Below are positions 8,804 through 16,692 of a stretch of DNA of 64,000 nt, in pieces. The DNA lies in assembly GCA_959606905.1 (NCBI GenBank), contig CAUHML010000011.1:1-64000 (forward strand), given 5' to 3'. Origin of the DNA: an uncultured Bacteroides sp. (GTDB taxonomy: Bacteria; Bacteroidota; Bacteroidia; Bacteroidales; Bacteroidaceae). Below the pieces are notes generated by a model, which saw nothing but the letters and a program-made list of their open reading frames with translations, was not told where the DNA came from and did not search any database. Position numbers and translations under genes: made by a program. How positions within the stretch are numbered: position 1 is the first letter of the stretch; each line of letters opens with the position of its first letter.

Positions 8804-9013
8804 ATGGAATTAGAAGTAACAGGAATAGAACGTGTCTTTATACACAAGAATAAAGTATTAAGTGACCCAAGCCCCGATATGTCCCCCGAAGACGTACTGT
8901 TGTTTTACACCCACACCTACCCCGAACTGACAACGAGTAGCGTCCATGGCGAACTCAACGAGAGAGGTATCATGGAATATACATTTAAGACCACCATCGG
9001 AACTAAAGGCTAA
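8804..9013 (+). CDS. PRTRC system protein C, ubiquitin-like
   Basis: This 69-residue protein matches the small PRTRC protein C. The family has been regarded as a beta-grasp, ubiquitin-like protein. Consistent with this, the chain is short, beta-rich and ends in an exposed ...TIGTKG tail whose last residue is glycine, the feature needed for E1-dependent adenylation. Its cassette neighbours include an E1-like ThiF protein and an E2-like protein B. Conjugation to a target is inferred from this set, not shown by the sequence. Confidence 0.75.
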   Translation: MELEVTGIERVFIHKNKVLSDPSPDMSPEDVLLFYTHTYPELTTSSVHGELNERGIMEYTFKTTIGTKG

Positions 9014-9033
9014 TCATTTATGAACAAGAAATT

Positions 9034-10146
9034 ATGCAACTATCAATTTCACCAATCATTAGGCAGAATCCTATTACGGGAAAAAGAGAACAAGAACACA
9101 GGAATATCCGTGCGAAAAGCACGGGTACTCCCCAAATCATCCCAGATAACTCATTTCTGAAAGAATGTTTCACCCACATTGCACTGACCGAAATAATTAA
9201 TTGGAGCAGCTTTGAAAAGACACCCCCCTCAAAAGAGAACATACAACGGCTAATCAAAGCAGCAACAGGCTATCTTGCGCTCTACGGTCAACAACTGCTG
9301 TTCACCCCTTCCGGCAATGTCGGACGTGATATGACCGATTTAATTCATGCAGTCACCCCTTTGCTGCCCGAAGGACAATTGCTTAATGTGGATTATATCG
9401 ACAACGAGTTTGTATTCATTGTGTATCAGTCGCATCCCCTATATTATTGGAGTATAATCACCTACATCCCCATTTCTATCGTAGAAACCATGCGCCCTAA
9501 AATAAGGAAATTGTTTTTCCGTTTCATAGCATTTATCATGCAACAAAACAATTTACCTACAATCAAGGATTCTTATGAATACGAAATCTTTTTAGAAGAT
9601 GTCAAATATAACATGGCAAACCAACGTGAAGAGGTGGAAGCCTGTTACATCGAAACGATGCGTGATTATAAAAATAAGAGAGGCAAAGCATACCGGATGT
9701 TAGAACATGTAACCCAATGCAACAACTATCACCCGAACGACTTATTAACCGAACTTAAAAGTCTCAAACGGCTCTCCACGGGTGAAAAAGAACAGATACA
9801 GTGTATGATTCGTGGATTGGAGATACTCTCACGTGACAGTTTAATCCAATATTCCTACGACTCGACCTATGACAATGTCGATTGCAATTATGCAGACGAC
9901 AACGAAGAAATACGGTGGTACGATCTTATATGTATATCGTGGGGAACACCAAGTACAGATGTGCTTACAAGCTACCATTACGAAGGATTTAATGAGCGAT
10001 GCAACAACTTTGGAGCGACCGAACCTTATTCCAGTATGATTCTCTCGCCCGAAAAATTCAACAAACTACCACCCTGCTCATTCCCATTCGAGTGGCTGGA
10101 TTATATATGCAATGATTTTTACAAATACCTTGTTATTGATGAATAA
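9034..10146 (+). CDS. PRTRC system protein F-like
   Basis: A 370-residue soluble protein between PRTRC C and B. I assign it to the F slot by position and general character; the family is weakly conserved. Visible features are a hydrophobic core near residues 125-150 (FVFIVYQSHPLYYWS), an aromatic C-terminal third and no signal peptide. Its last 8 bases overlap the start of protein B, so translation is likely coupled. Function unknown. Confidence 0.6.
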   Translation: MQLSISPIIRQNPITGKREQEHRNIRAKSTGTPQIIPDNSFLKECFTHIALTEIINWSSFEKTPPSKENIQRLIKAATGYLALYGQQLLFTPSGNVGRDMTDLIHAVTPLLPEGQLLNVDYIDNEFVFIVYQSHPLYYWSIITYIPISIVETMRPKIRKLFFRFIAFIMQQNNLPTIKDSYEYEIFLEDVKYNMANQREEVEACYIETMRDYKNKRGKAYRMLEHVTQCNNYHPNDLLTELKSLKRLSTGEKEQIQCMIRGLEILSRDSLIQYSYDSTYDNVDCNYADDNEEIRWYDLICISWGTPSTDVLTSYHYEGFNERCNNFGATEPYSSMILSPEKFNKLPPCSFPFEWLDYICNDFYKYLVIDE

Positions 10147-10822
10147 TTTAACCCAACAGTTTTCAACGAAGCTTATTCCCGAAATGACGATAATCGTCTA
10201 TGCGGATGAAAAAAGAGACAACATCTTTTTGGAACGTAGAGATATTACAAACGGCAAAATGGGTGCAGGAATCCCCCTAACCGAAGAATGTATAAAAGAC
10301 ATAGCCGACCTCACCCTCAACCGTGCCCGTAAGGAACTGCACGGTGTCATACCACCGAATATGCTATATGCTGACGGACGTAGGGGCTACGAAAAATATA
10401 TATGGTACGAAAAACCACAGAAGAAAATGCACTTCTTCAACAAATCGTTAGGAATTCCCAACGGTATGTTCTACACCCCGTCACTTTTATATGCCGTTTG
10501 TGAAGATACACTCTCACTCTATGCTTTTCATGGAGATTATCCCGACAAGCAACTCTACCGTGCGCCCTATTTCAACGTATCTTCCACCCATGTCTGTTTA
10601 GGTAACTCCAAACTGCCCGATATGGAAGAAATGACATATCAAAATATCATCAACTACTGGGAAACAATGTTTTGGAAAAGCGAATTTTCACATATACTAG
10701 GCGAAAATCCCATACGATCCAACCTTGCCATACTATCTCAAAAATTGATGAAAACAGGAAAGCCATTCCCAAAATCCGAATTAATTCCTGTAACACTAAC
10801 CCTACAAACCCTCATAGGATGA
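10139..10822 (+). CDS. PRTRC system protein B, E2-like
   Basis: The ATG at 10139 overlaps the end of the preceding gene and gives a 227-residue protein; a longer frame from 10112 exists but is less likely. The segment from about residue 142, APYFNVSSTHVCLGNSKLP, resembles the E2 active site with an N-V-x4-V-C-L-G pattern, which would make Cys153 the catalytic thiol. PRTRC-B has been related to the E2 fold in comparative work on prokaryotic ubiquitin-like systems, as I recall it. The stop overlaps the ThiF start (ATGA), which indicates tight coupling of E2-like and E1-like genes. Confidence 0.75.
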   Translation: MNNLTQQFSTKLIPEMTIIVYADEKRDNIFLERRDITNGKMGAGIPLTEECIKDIADLTLNRARKELHGVIPPNMLYADGRRGYEKYIWYEKPQKKMHFFNKSLGIPNGMFYTPSLLYAVCEDTLSLYAFHGDYPDKQLYRAPYFNVSSTHVCLGNSKLPDMEEMTYQNIINYWETMFWKSEFSHILGENPIRSNLAILSQKLMKTGKPFPKSELIPVTLTLQTLIG

Positions 10823-11589
10823 AAAAAGTACATTTCGCAGACAACTATCTGTTAAATCCCCAACATTGCATTACCGTACACCTTATCGGTGCAGGCGGCA
10901 CAGGCTCACAAGTACTTGAAGCACTTGCACGTATGGACGCCGCCCTCACTCGCCTCGGACATCCCGGACTACATATAACCGTATTTGATGCGGACGAAGT
11001 TTCCGAATCCAACATCGGCAGACAACTATTCAGCCCTACCGATGTTGGGTTAAACAAAGCAATATGCCTTGTGACACGCATCAACCGTTTTTTCGGGCTC
11101 GATTGGGAAGCCGTACCCGAAATGTATTCGGACGATGCCAGAAGTGCCAACATCACTATCTCTTGTGTGGACAACGTAAAAAGCAGACTTTTCATCCATA
11201 CACATCTGAAACAAATAACACATGTGGCTGATGTGTATGAAAAGCCTCTGTACTGGCTCGATTTTGGCAACACCCCAAAAACGGGACAAGTCATTTTAGG
11301 CACAGTCACCGAAATCAAACAACCTCGAAAAGCCGAATTCGAGACACAAGGAAAGCTACCAACGCTCTGTGATATGTTCGACCTCACACAGGTGAACGAG
11401 CAGGACAGTGGTCCGAGCTGTTCAGTTGCCGAAGCGCTCCGCAAACAGGATTTATTTATCAATTCCACATTGGCACAACTAGGATGCGCCCTGCTATGGA
11501 AACTATTTAGAGAAGTAAAAATCGAATATCACGGTGTATTCCTCAACCTCACAACCCTCAATACAAATCCGATAGCAGTGGGAGTTTAG
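10819..11589 (+). CDS. PRTRC ThiF family protein, E1-like
   Basis: The start at 10819 overlaps the protein B stop by four bases and gives 256 residues; an upstream extension in frame is not needed. The nucleotide-binding loop IGAGGTGSQ is at about residues 22-30, followed by the acidic FDADEVSESNIGRQ motif typical of E1/ThiF/MoeB adenylating enzymes. A candidate catalytic cysteine is Cys201 in GPSCSVAEAL. It would adenylate the C-terminal glycine of protein C and pass it to protein B. ParB and PRTRC A and D, present in some versions of the cassette, are not seen here. Confidence 0.85.
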   Translation: MKKVHFADNYLLNPQHCITVHLIGAGGTGSQVLEALARMDAALTRLGHPGLHITVFDADEVSESNIGRQLFSPTDVGLNKAICLVTRINRFFGLDWEAVPEMYSDDARSANITISCVDNVKSRLFIHTHLKQITHVADVYEKPLYWLDFGNTPKTGQVILGTVTEIKQPRKAEFETQGKLPTLCDMFDLTQVNEQDSGPSCSVAEALRKQDLFINSTLAQLGCALLWKLFREVKIEYHGVFLNLTTLNTNPIAVGV

Positions 11590-12127
11590 CCACGGCAATT
11601 CCACTAGTGGTGGGCACTTTAATAGTCCCACCCGCTTCTCCATTTCCCTCCCCCTCTTATAACTTCACCTCCCCCCTTTCCATTTCTACCCCAACACCTC
11701 ACCACACACCCCACCACAGCTACCTATTCATCCTCCGAACCACATATCCTGTACCATATCCCCACATCTTCAGCATCGAGTCATTTCTCGCCCATAAGCA
11801 CAAACCAGGCTAATCTTTTCCCGTCCCCACTCCACCCATATAGGTGACAAAAACCTTTTACCTGCCGTTCATTCACCCGGCCTCTACCCGCGGTAGCAAG
11901 TATTCTGATATTCTATCCACCCAGTATTTCCGTTATACAGTCCACCGCAGCCATATCGCTTTCCAACCTTCCTGATATTCCCATATCATTTCCACATCTG
12001 CATGTCACCTCCCTCTCATGCCGTTCTTCCATGCATAGTCTAATTTTCAGCAGTCAAAAAATTATTTTTTACCAGCAAATTTAGTGCAAGTAGCGAACCC
12101 TTTGGGATTCTTAGGGACGGATTCCCT
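11590..12127 (+). other. Gene-free gap, pyrimidine-rich, before the SSB leader
   Basis: No credible gene. A GC-rich hairpin, GGTGGG (11609-11614) with CCCACC (11627-11632), lies 20 bp after the ThiF stop without a T-run. From about 11630 to 11820 the plus strand is strongly C/T-rich, including a CTTATAA unit. A CAAATTTA box (12076-12083) precedes leader copy 5. An open frame at 11607-11813 is made of low-complexity Pro/Ser/Thr and is dismissed. Confidence 0.5.
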
Positions 12128-12208
12128 TACACAAGGTTAAAGTGCATTCACCCAAAATTCTTCCGACATTCTCCGAATGTTGCGTAATTTTCGTTGAAAC
12201 CTTGTGTA
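12128..12208 (+). ncRNA. Structured 5' leader, copy 5
   Basis: The strongest copy: TACACAAGGTT (12128-12138) pairs perfectly over 11 bp with AACCTTGTGTA (12198-12208). Hairpin GTG-catt-CAC is at 12142-12151, then AAAATT pairs with AATTTT around CTTCC and an apical hairpin ACATTC-tcc-GAATGT. It ends 71 nt before the SSB start. The outer stem shares no sequence with copies 1-4 but keeps pairing and position. Confidence 0.7.
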
Positions 12209-12279
12209 CCCTCTCTGACTTGCTACAATATAGCTGGCATAAAATTTAATTTATTTTCAACTTTTAAAATTTAACGATT

Positions 12280-12600
12280 ATGCAAAGAGCTAACAATTTT
12301 GAGATTACAGGTAACTGTGTTGCAGATGCAAAAATTACAACTTGTAAAAATGGAAAAGAAAAAGCGACATTCAGTGTTGCAGTGAACTACCTTTACGAAA
12401 CTACTGCTGAAGGTGAGAAAAAGACAGTTGTCGAATACTTTAACGTAGAAACCTGGGAGAAGTCTCTCTTCGACATCATCAAAAAAGGTGTTACTGTCAC
12501 CGTGAAAGGTTTCCGCAAAGGTATTATGGGCAAAGAGAAGCCTTACTTCTTCATTGTATCCAAGGACATCGTAAAATTTGTCCCAAACTCTAAAGAGTAG
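12280..12600 (+). CDS. ssb: Single-stranded DNA-binding protein
   Basis: The 106-residue product is a single OB fold with the usual start (NNFEITGNCVADAKI), a central FSVAVNY strand and YFNVETWEKSLFDII, as in short plasmid-type SSBs. The acidic C-terminal tip of chromosomal SSB is absent; the chain ends soon after the OB fold (KFVPNSKE). It probably protects the single strand during conjugative transfer or replication. It is monocistronic, with leader copy 5 upstream and an intrinsic terminator downstream. Confidence 0.85.
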   Translation: MQRANNFEITGNCVADAKITTCKNGKEKATFSVAVNYLYETTAEGEKKTVVEYFNVETWEKSLFDIIKKGVTVTVKGFRKGIMGKEKPYFFIVSKDIVKFVPNSKE

Positions 12601-12616
12601 CAGGACATAGTTTAGA

Positions 12617-12646
12617 TAAAGCGGTCCGGAAATCCGGATCGCTTTA
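12617..12646 (+). terminator. Intrinsic terminator after ssb
   Basis: Near-perfect 13-bp hairpin: TAAAGCGgTCCGG, loop aaat, then CCGGAtCGCTTTA, with one g/t wobble. The T-run is weak, so it may act mainly as a stable 3' end. Confidence 0.7.
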
Positions 12647-12773
12647 CGTCTGTTCCCACTATTCCCGTCCCCGTTTCATTCTCCATTTTTATCTCACCCC
12701 CCCATTTGTATCCACCTACAAAATATCCCTTTTTTACCCGCCCATACCACCGTGTTTCCCCTTCTATTTTTCC

Positions 12774-12812
12774 CTTTCTACTTTCATTTCTTTCTTTTGA
12801 AAGTAGGGAAAG
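12774..12812. repeat. Inverted repeat upstream of the Rep-like gene
   Basis: CTTTCTACTTTC (12774-12785) is an almost complete inverse of GAAAGTAGGGAAAG (12799-12812). It lies about 75 bp before the winged-helix gene, where a replication origin element or operator would be expected. Role inferred from position only. Confidence 0.4.
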
Positions 12813-12887
12813 TAATTATATCACCATTGTTTTTGAAGTCTTTTTCTATCCCCCTACTTTTACTAGCAATAAAAAATACAAATAAAG

Positions 12888-13664
12888 ATGAAAGAAAACA
12901 AGGATAATAGTACATCAATCACGATTGACATGGACTTACTTGCCTATCTAAGTGAACCAACCGCTATGTGCAACAGAATATTTGCTTTTTACGATTTATT
13001 GCAACAAGCAGTCAAAGAAGCGACCATAGTCAATAAGAGAGGAATAGATATACACTTGAAAGCCGGGCAACTGGAAGCATCCATCCTGACCCTATCCAGC
13101 AGATGGAAGTGGCATCGGAAAACCGTCATCCACTTTTTGGATGAACTGGAACGACGTGGGTACATCAAGCGAATGTCCAACAGACTAAGTACGATCATTG
13201 AGATAACCTGCCAACAGGAGTGCAAAACAGAAATTGAATCACCCTGCATAACAGAAGCAACCATACGTTGTACAACAGAATTTATTGCATCCTGTCCGAT
13301 AGATTTCAGGAATTTGCCCAGTGTAGTTCACCAAGATCCGCCGATGCAACTGACTGACGAGATACGCCAGTCATGTCGAAAAGTGTACGACCTCTTTATC
13401 GCCACCTTTCCCCTATTGGATAAACCGGTACCCTATAATGCCAGTATCGAGAAAGACATTTACTATGTGTTCTGTCTCGGTATGCGTGCAGATTTCAGTT
13501 TACTAAAAAAATACTTCAGCATAATCAGCGCAGATCCTTTCAAAAACGGAACAATGGCAGATAAATCAGGCATGTCCTCCTACAAGGAGTCATTCGCTCA
13601 TCTTTTTTCTTCAACCTGGCAACTCGTTTTTGATTGCGATGCCGAATATGGACAGAATTTATGA
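12888..13664 (+). CDS. Winged-helix Rep-like DNA-binding protein
   Basis: This 258-residue protein has a helix-turn-helix core at about residues 55-105 (LEASILTLSSRWKWHRKTVIHFLDELERRGYIKR) typical of winged-helix replication or regulatory proteins of Bacteroides elements. The C-terminal half is a helical region without a recognised motif. It lies between a candidate origin-like inverted repeat and a hairpin-rich oriT candidate, immediately before the relaxase gene. Replication initiation or control of mobilisation are both possible; the first is favoured by the DnaD/Rep-like layout but is not certain. Confidence 0.55.
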   Translation: MKENKDNSTSITIDMDLLAYLSEPTAMCNRIFAFYDLLQQAVKEATIVNKRGIDIHLKAGQLEASILTLSSRWKWHRKTVIHFLDELERRGYIKRMSNRLSTIIEITCQQECKTEIESPCITEATIRCTTEFIASCPIDFRNLPSVVHQDPPMQLTDEIRQSCRKVYDLFIATFPLLDKPVPYNASIEKDIYYVFCLGMRADFSLLKKYFSIISADPFKNGTMADKSGMSSYKESFAHLFSSTWQLVFDCDAEYGQNL

Positions 13665-13800
13665 ACACAACTACAGATTCTACTCGCAGGAAGGGCATTT
13701 TCGGAGCCATAGCGGGATTTTCTCGTTCGAATCGCCCGAATCATCGCCACACTCCAAGACTGTTGTACAGCCCCCCTCCGGCGTTTTCTCTTCCCTTCGT

Positions 13801-13870
13801 TTTTTGCTGGGCTTGCCCAGACCCCCTGGTCAAAAGGGGGAGCCTAATACCCCCTTTTAAAAAAAGGGTT
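13801..13870. other. Candidate oriT
   Basis: Just before the relaxase gene lie three nested or adjacent hairpins in a GC-rich island: CTGGGC-ttg-CCCAG (13807-13820), CCCCCT paired with AGGGGG, and the perfect 9-bp AAAAGGGGG/CCCCCTTTT (13832-13858). Relaxase genes of this type usually sit next to their oriT. The nick site cannot be read from sequence alone. Confidence 0.5.
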
Positions 13871-13937
13871 GCGCAGGGGCTTGTGAAAGAGGCAGCAAGC
13901 TGTTTCGATTTTGTTGTACATACCAAATAAAAATAAT

Positions 13938-15404
13938 ATGAAAAGTAAAGTGAACAAACAGGTGGCTGATATGCAGGCTTCAACCGGCGTTACCACCGCA
14001 GAAAGTAATGAATTTCAAAGACGCTGGAAAGACGAGCGTTGGAATCGAGCAGGTAAAGAAGGTAACTACGACCGTACGCGCGATCATCTCAACTTTGAAG
14101 TAGCCAAAGGTGGTATTATTCGTCCTATCGATAAGAATCACACAGTAGGTGAAAAAATCACTGCCCGGTTAACTCAATGTGGTATCCCTAATCCTAATAT
14201 AGGCAGAAAAGTTCCCAATATCCGTATCTGTGCAAAATTTATCTTTGGCGGAAGTCGAGAAAGAATGCATGAACTTGCTTATGGTAATCAAAAAGTAGAT
14301 ATCTCCAAAGGAGCAGACAACTCCCATATTGTACGATGTAAAGAAATTGAAGAATGGGCTAAAGATATCTATAAGTTTGCCTGCGAGAAATGGGGAGAAG
14401 ATAACATAGCCAGTTTTTATGTACATTTGGATGAAATGAATCCTCACATACATTGTTGTATATTACCCATAACAAGCCAAAACAAATTATCATATAAACA
14501 AGTATTTAGTGGAGCAACAAAATGGGATTATCGGGATAAGATGTTAACACTCCACGATGAACTGGCAGTGTACAACCAAAAATGGGGATTGGACCGTGGA
14601 ACCAATATCTACGAAACTGGAGCTCGGCATCGTTCAACTGAAGAATACAAGAGAGAACTGAGCGAAGAATGTACAACATTAGAAAAAAAGATTATTGTAC
14701 ATCGTGAAATTCTATCTCAAATCAAACAGGATATTCATAAAGCCAAAATCAAACAAAAAGGTCTGACCACAATGATTCAGAACTTGGAAAAATCGAAAGA
14801 AGAATTAACCAACAAAAAAACAGAGTTAGAAGCAACCTTATCATCGGGGATTGGAGATACTTCTACTCTTACCTTAGAATTAAAAAAACTTAACAAAGAC
14901 ATTAAAGAAGTAAACGAGAAACTGGAAGATAAGAGAAATAAGCTACAAACAGCAGATTATGAACTTAAAGAACTCCAAATACAAGTGGACGAACTTAAGA
15001 TTAAAGAAAAAGAACTCAGAGAAGAGGGAAATCAAGCAGTTGGTAATATACAAAGGCAAGTACAGTACAGATTATCAAATGCTATTCTTCCAGACATAAT
15101 ACAAGAGTTTAAGTCGAAGTTCAATCTTTTTAATTTTCAAACAATGGACTTATTTGAAGGTACAATGTTAAAAGATCTAAGTGAACGAGGAGAACAAATC
15201 ATGCAATGTGCATTACTCCTTTTCATTGGTTATATAGACCAAGCAACAACCTTTGCCGAAGGACATGGTGGAGGTAGCGGAGGTAGTCAAATGAAATGGG
15301 GACGAGATGATGATGAAGACGATATATCCTGGGCAAAACGTTGCATGATAATGGCACATAAAATGATTAAAAGTTCGTCGAACAGTAAAAAGAATAAACG
15401 ATAA
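13938..15404 (+). CDS. MobV-like relaxase (mobilization protein)
   Basis: The ATG at 13938 gives 488 residues; an upstream TTG extension is unlikely. The N-terminal relaxase domain (about 1-250) has an early NFEVAKGG block and the metal-binding motif HLDEMNPHIHCCI near residue 165, which supplies the histidine cluster of Mob/Pre enzymes. From about residue 245 to 395 it is a long coiled coil, followed by a Gly-rich linker and a basic tail. It would nick the adjacent oriT candidate and lead strand transfer using the conjugation machinery of a co-resident element, since no tra genes are in the window. Confidence 0.85.
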   Translation: MKSKVNKQVADMQASTGVTTAESNEFQRRWKDERWNRAGKEGNYDRTRDHLNFEVAKGGIIRPIDKNHTVGEKITARLTQCGIPNPNIGRKVPNIRICAKFIFGGSRERMHELAYGNQKVDISKGADNSHIVRCKEIEEWAKDIYKFACEKWGEDNIASFYVHLDEMNPHIHCCILPITSQNKLSYKQVFSGATKWDYRDKMLTLHDELAVYNQKWGLDRGTNIYETGARHRSTEEYKRELSEECTTLEKKIIVHREILSQIKQDIHKAKIKQKGLTTMIQNLEKSKEELTNKKTELEATLSSGIGDTSTLTLELKKLNKDIKEVNEKLEDKRNKLQTADYELKELQIQVDELKIKEKELREEGNQAVGNIQRQVQYRLSNAILPDIIQEFKSKFNLFNFQTMDLFEGTMLKDLSERGEQIMQCALLLFIGYIDQATTFAEGHGGGSGGSQMKWGRDDDEDDISWAKRCMIMAHKMIKSSSNSKKNKR

Positions 15405-15474
15405 TCATCTAAATATAAATAAACAAAAAAATCTGAGCGTTTAACTTTGATATAAATTTATAATCTCAAAAACC

Positions 15475-15507
15475 AAAAAAGCCGCTCTTCTAAAAAGCGG
15501 CTTTTTC
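15475..15507. terminator. Bidirectional intrinsic terminator
   Basis: GCCGCT (15481-15486) pairs with AGCGGC (15496-15501), flanked by an A-run on the left and a T-run on the right. It separates the relaxase gene from the convergent gene at 15579-16400. Confidence 0.85.
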
Positions 15508-15578
15508 CTATTCTTAATACTTCATCGTAAAACAATATCTAAACTCGTAAACAATTACATTTACATTCATTCTACCAC

Positions 15579-16400
15579 TCACTTTATCGTAAAAACCGGA
15601 AGTGTTTTTACCCTCTGTTTATACGTAGCTTCCAACCCTTGCCGTGTCCCTAAATTGATTTCATTCTTCCAATATTTTTGCAAGCATTGGCAAAAAGGAT
15701 AAATAGTTTTCAAGGGTTTCATCAATTCTAAATCTTGCCAGTAATGAACGTAATCAATAATAAAACGGCTCATACCCTGTCCACGTTTTTTTGTCTTCCC
15801 TCGATAAGTGTATGCCAATAATAGACTTTCCTTTGCTTCGCATAACAATCGATCTATTTCATCAGTCGAAGTCTTATTATAAAAAAAATCATAGATATTC
15901 ATCACTTCCTTTGATTCAAATGTAGCACATACATTCTTGTAAACATACTCGCCTACATTCTCCACTCTGCTTGCCTCCTTCCTTTTTTCCAAAAAATCGT
16001 GCCAAGTTGACAACTGCATAGTTTTCGACTCAATACTTCCACTCATCACTTCATGCATAAGATTTAGAAGAAGTGTACGTGCCGAAGCATCCTTCTTATC
16101 CAACCGGAAATATTGTGCTTCCAGTTTCTCGAAAATACTCCAGTACATAATGTCATTTTCCAGAACTACATTTGGCAAGTCAATATTGGACATATCACTT
16201 ATCAAGGAAATAATGTTCAAACGTAATTCATCACGAAAAGTACCAGGCAGTTTTTCCCAGTCAATTTCCGATTCCAAAGATATTTGGTATTTTTGAGCCA
16301 AAGCTAACAACTTATTAATAAGTGATTCACCTGTTTTCATTAGAGGTTCCATTTCTTCAACCAAATGATTCCAAAAATTAAAGTCAGTTATATCTTCCAT
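15579..16400 (-). CDS. Hypothetical 273-residue helical protein
   Basis: I do not recognise a family. The protein is largely helical and acidic in its first half and basic at the C-terminus (LGTRQGLEATYKQRVKTLPVFTIK), with no signal peptide or membrane segment. It lies alone on the minus strand, convergent with the relaxase gene. The basic tail could bind nucleic acid, but nothing definite supports a function. The 292-bp gap to 16693 contains no gene; a weak AACC/GGTT inverted repeat near 16480-16515 was noted. Confidence 0.65.
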   Translation of the reverse strand: MEDITDFNFWNHLVEEMEPLMKTGESLINKLLALAQKYQISLESEIDWEKLPGTFRDELRLNIISLISDMSNIDLPNVVLENDIMYWSIFEKLEAQYFRLDKKDASARTLLLNLMHEVMSGSIESKTMQLSTWHDFLEKRKEASRVENVGEYVYKNVCATFESKEVMNIYDFFYNKTSTDEIDRLLCEAKESLLLAYTYRGKTKKRGQGMSRFIIDYVHYWQDLELMKPLKTIYPFCQCLQKYWKNEINLGTRQGLEATYKQRVKTLPVFTIK

Positions 16401-16692
16401 ATATATTCATCATTTGACGTAAAATTACCAGTTGTAGAATAATGAAATTAGGAAAAATATAATAATCAATCTTTTTTTAACCCTTTGTCACACAATTGCA
16501 TAGAAAGGTTAAAGGCTATATGATTTCAAGCACAATGTTCGATTTCTGATACATGGAAGTACAATTTTCTCCCCATCAGCTAATTAACACTAAATATAGA
16601 AACCCTTCCTTCTTTTTTCTTTGCCAAAAATTCTAAAGCCCCTTATTTTGCTTCGATATACAAAATTTACTGACCCATAAAATTAAGGAAAA

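Noticed and set aside
11607..11813. Open frame of 68 codons after the ThiF gene
   Set aside because: Composition is Pro/Ser/Thr/His from a C/T-rich tract; no homology features and no ribosome site.
13630..13930. Two overlapping frames before the relaxase gene
   Set aside because: They span the hairpin-rich oriT candidate and have compositions dictated by it.
15579..16400. RteC-like regulator
   Set aside because: Considered because of its position beside mobile-element genes, but length and motifs do not match RteC, so it is listed as hypothetical.
16470..16520. AACC/GGTT inverted repeat upstream of the OmpA gene
   Set aside because: Imperfect and short; could be chance in AT-rich DNA, so no function is claimed.
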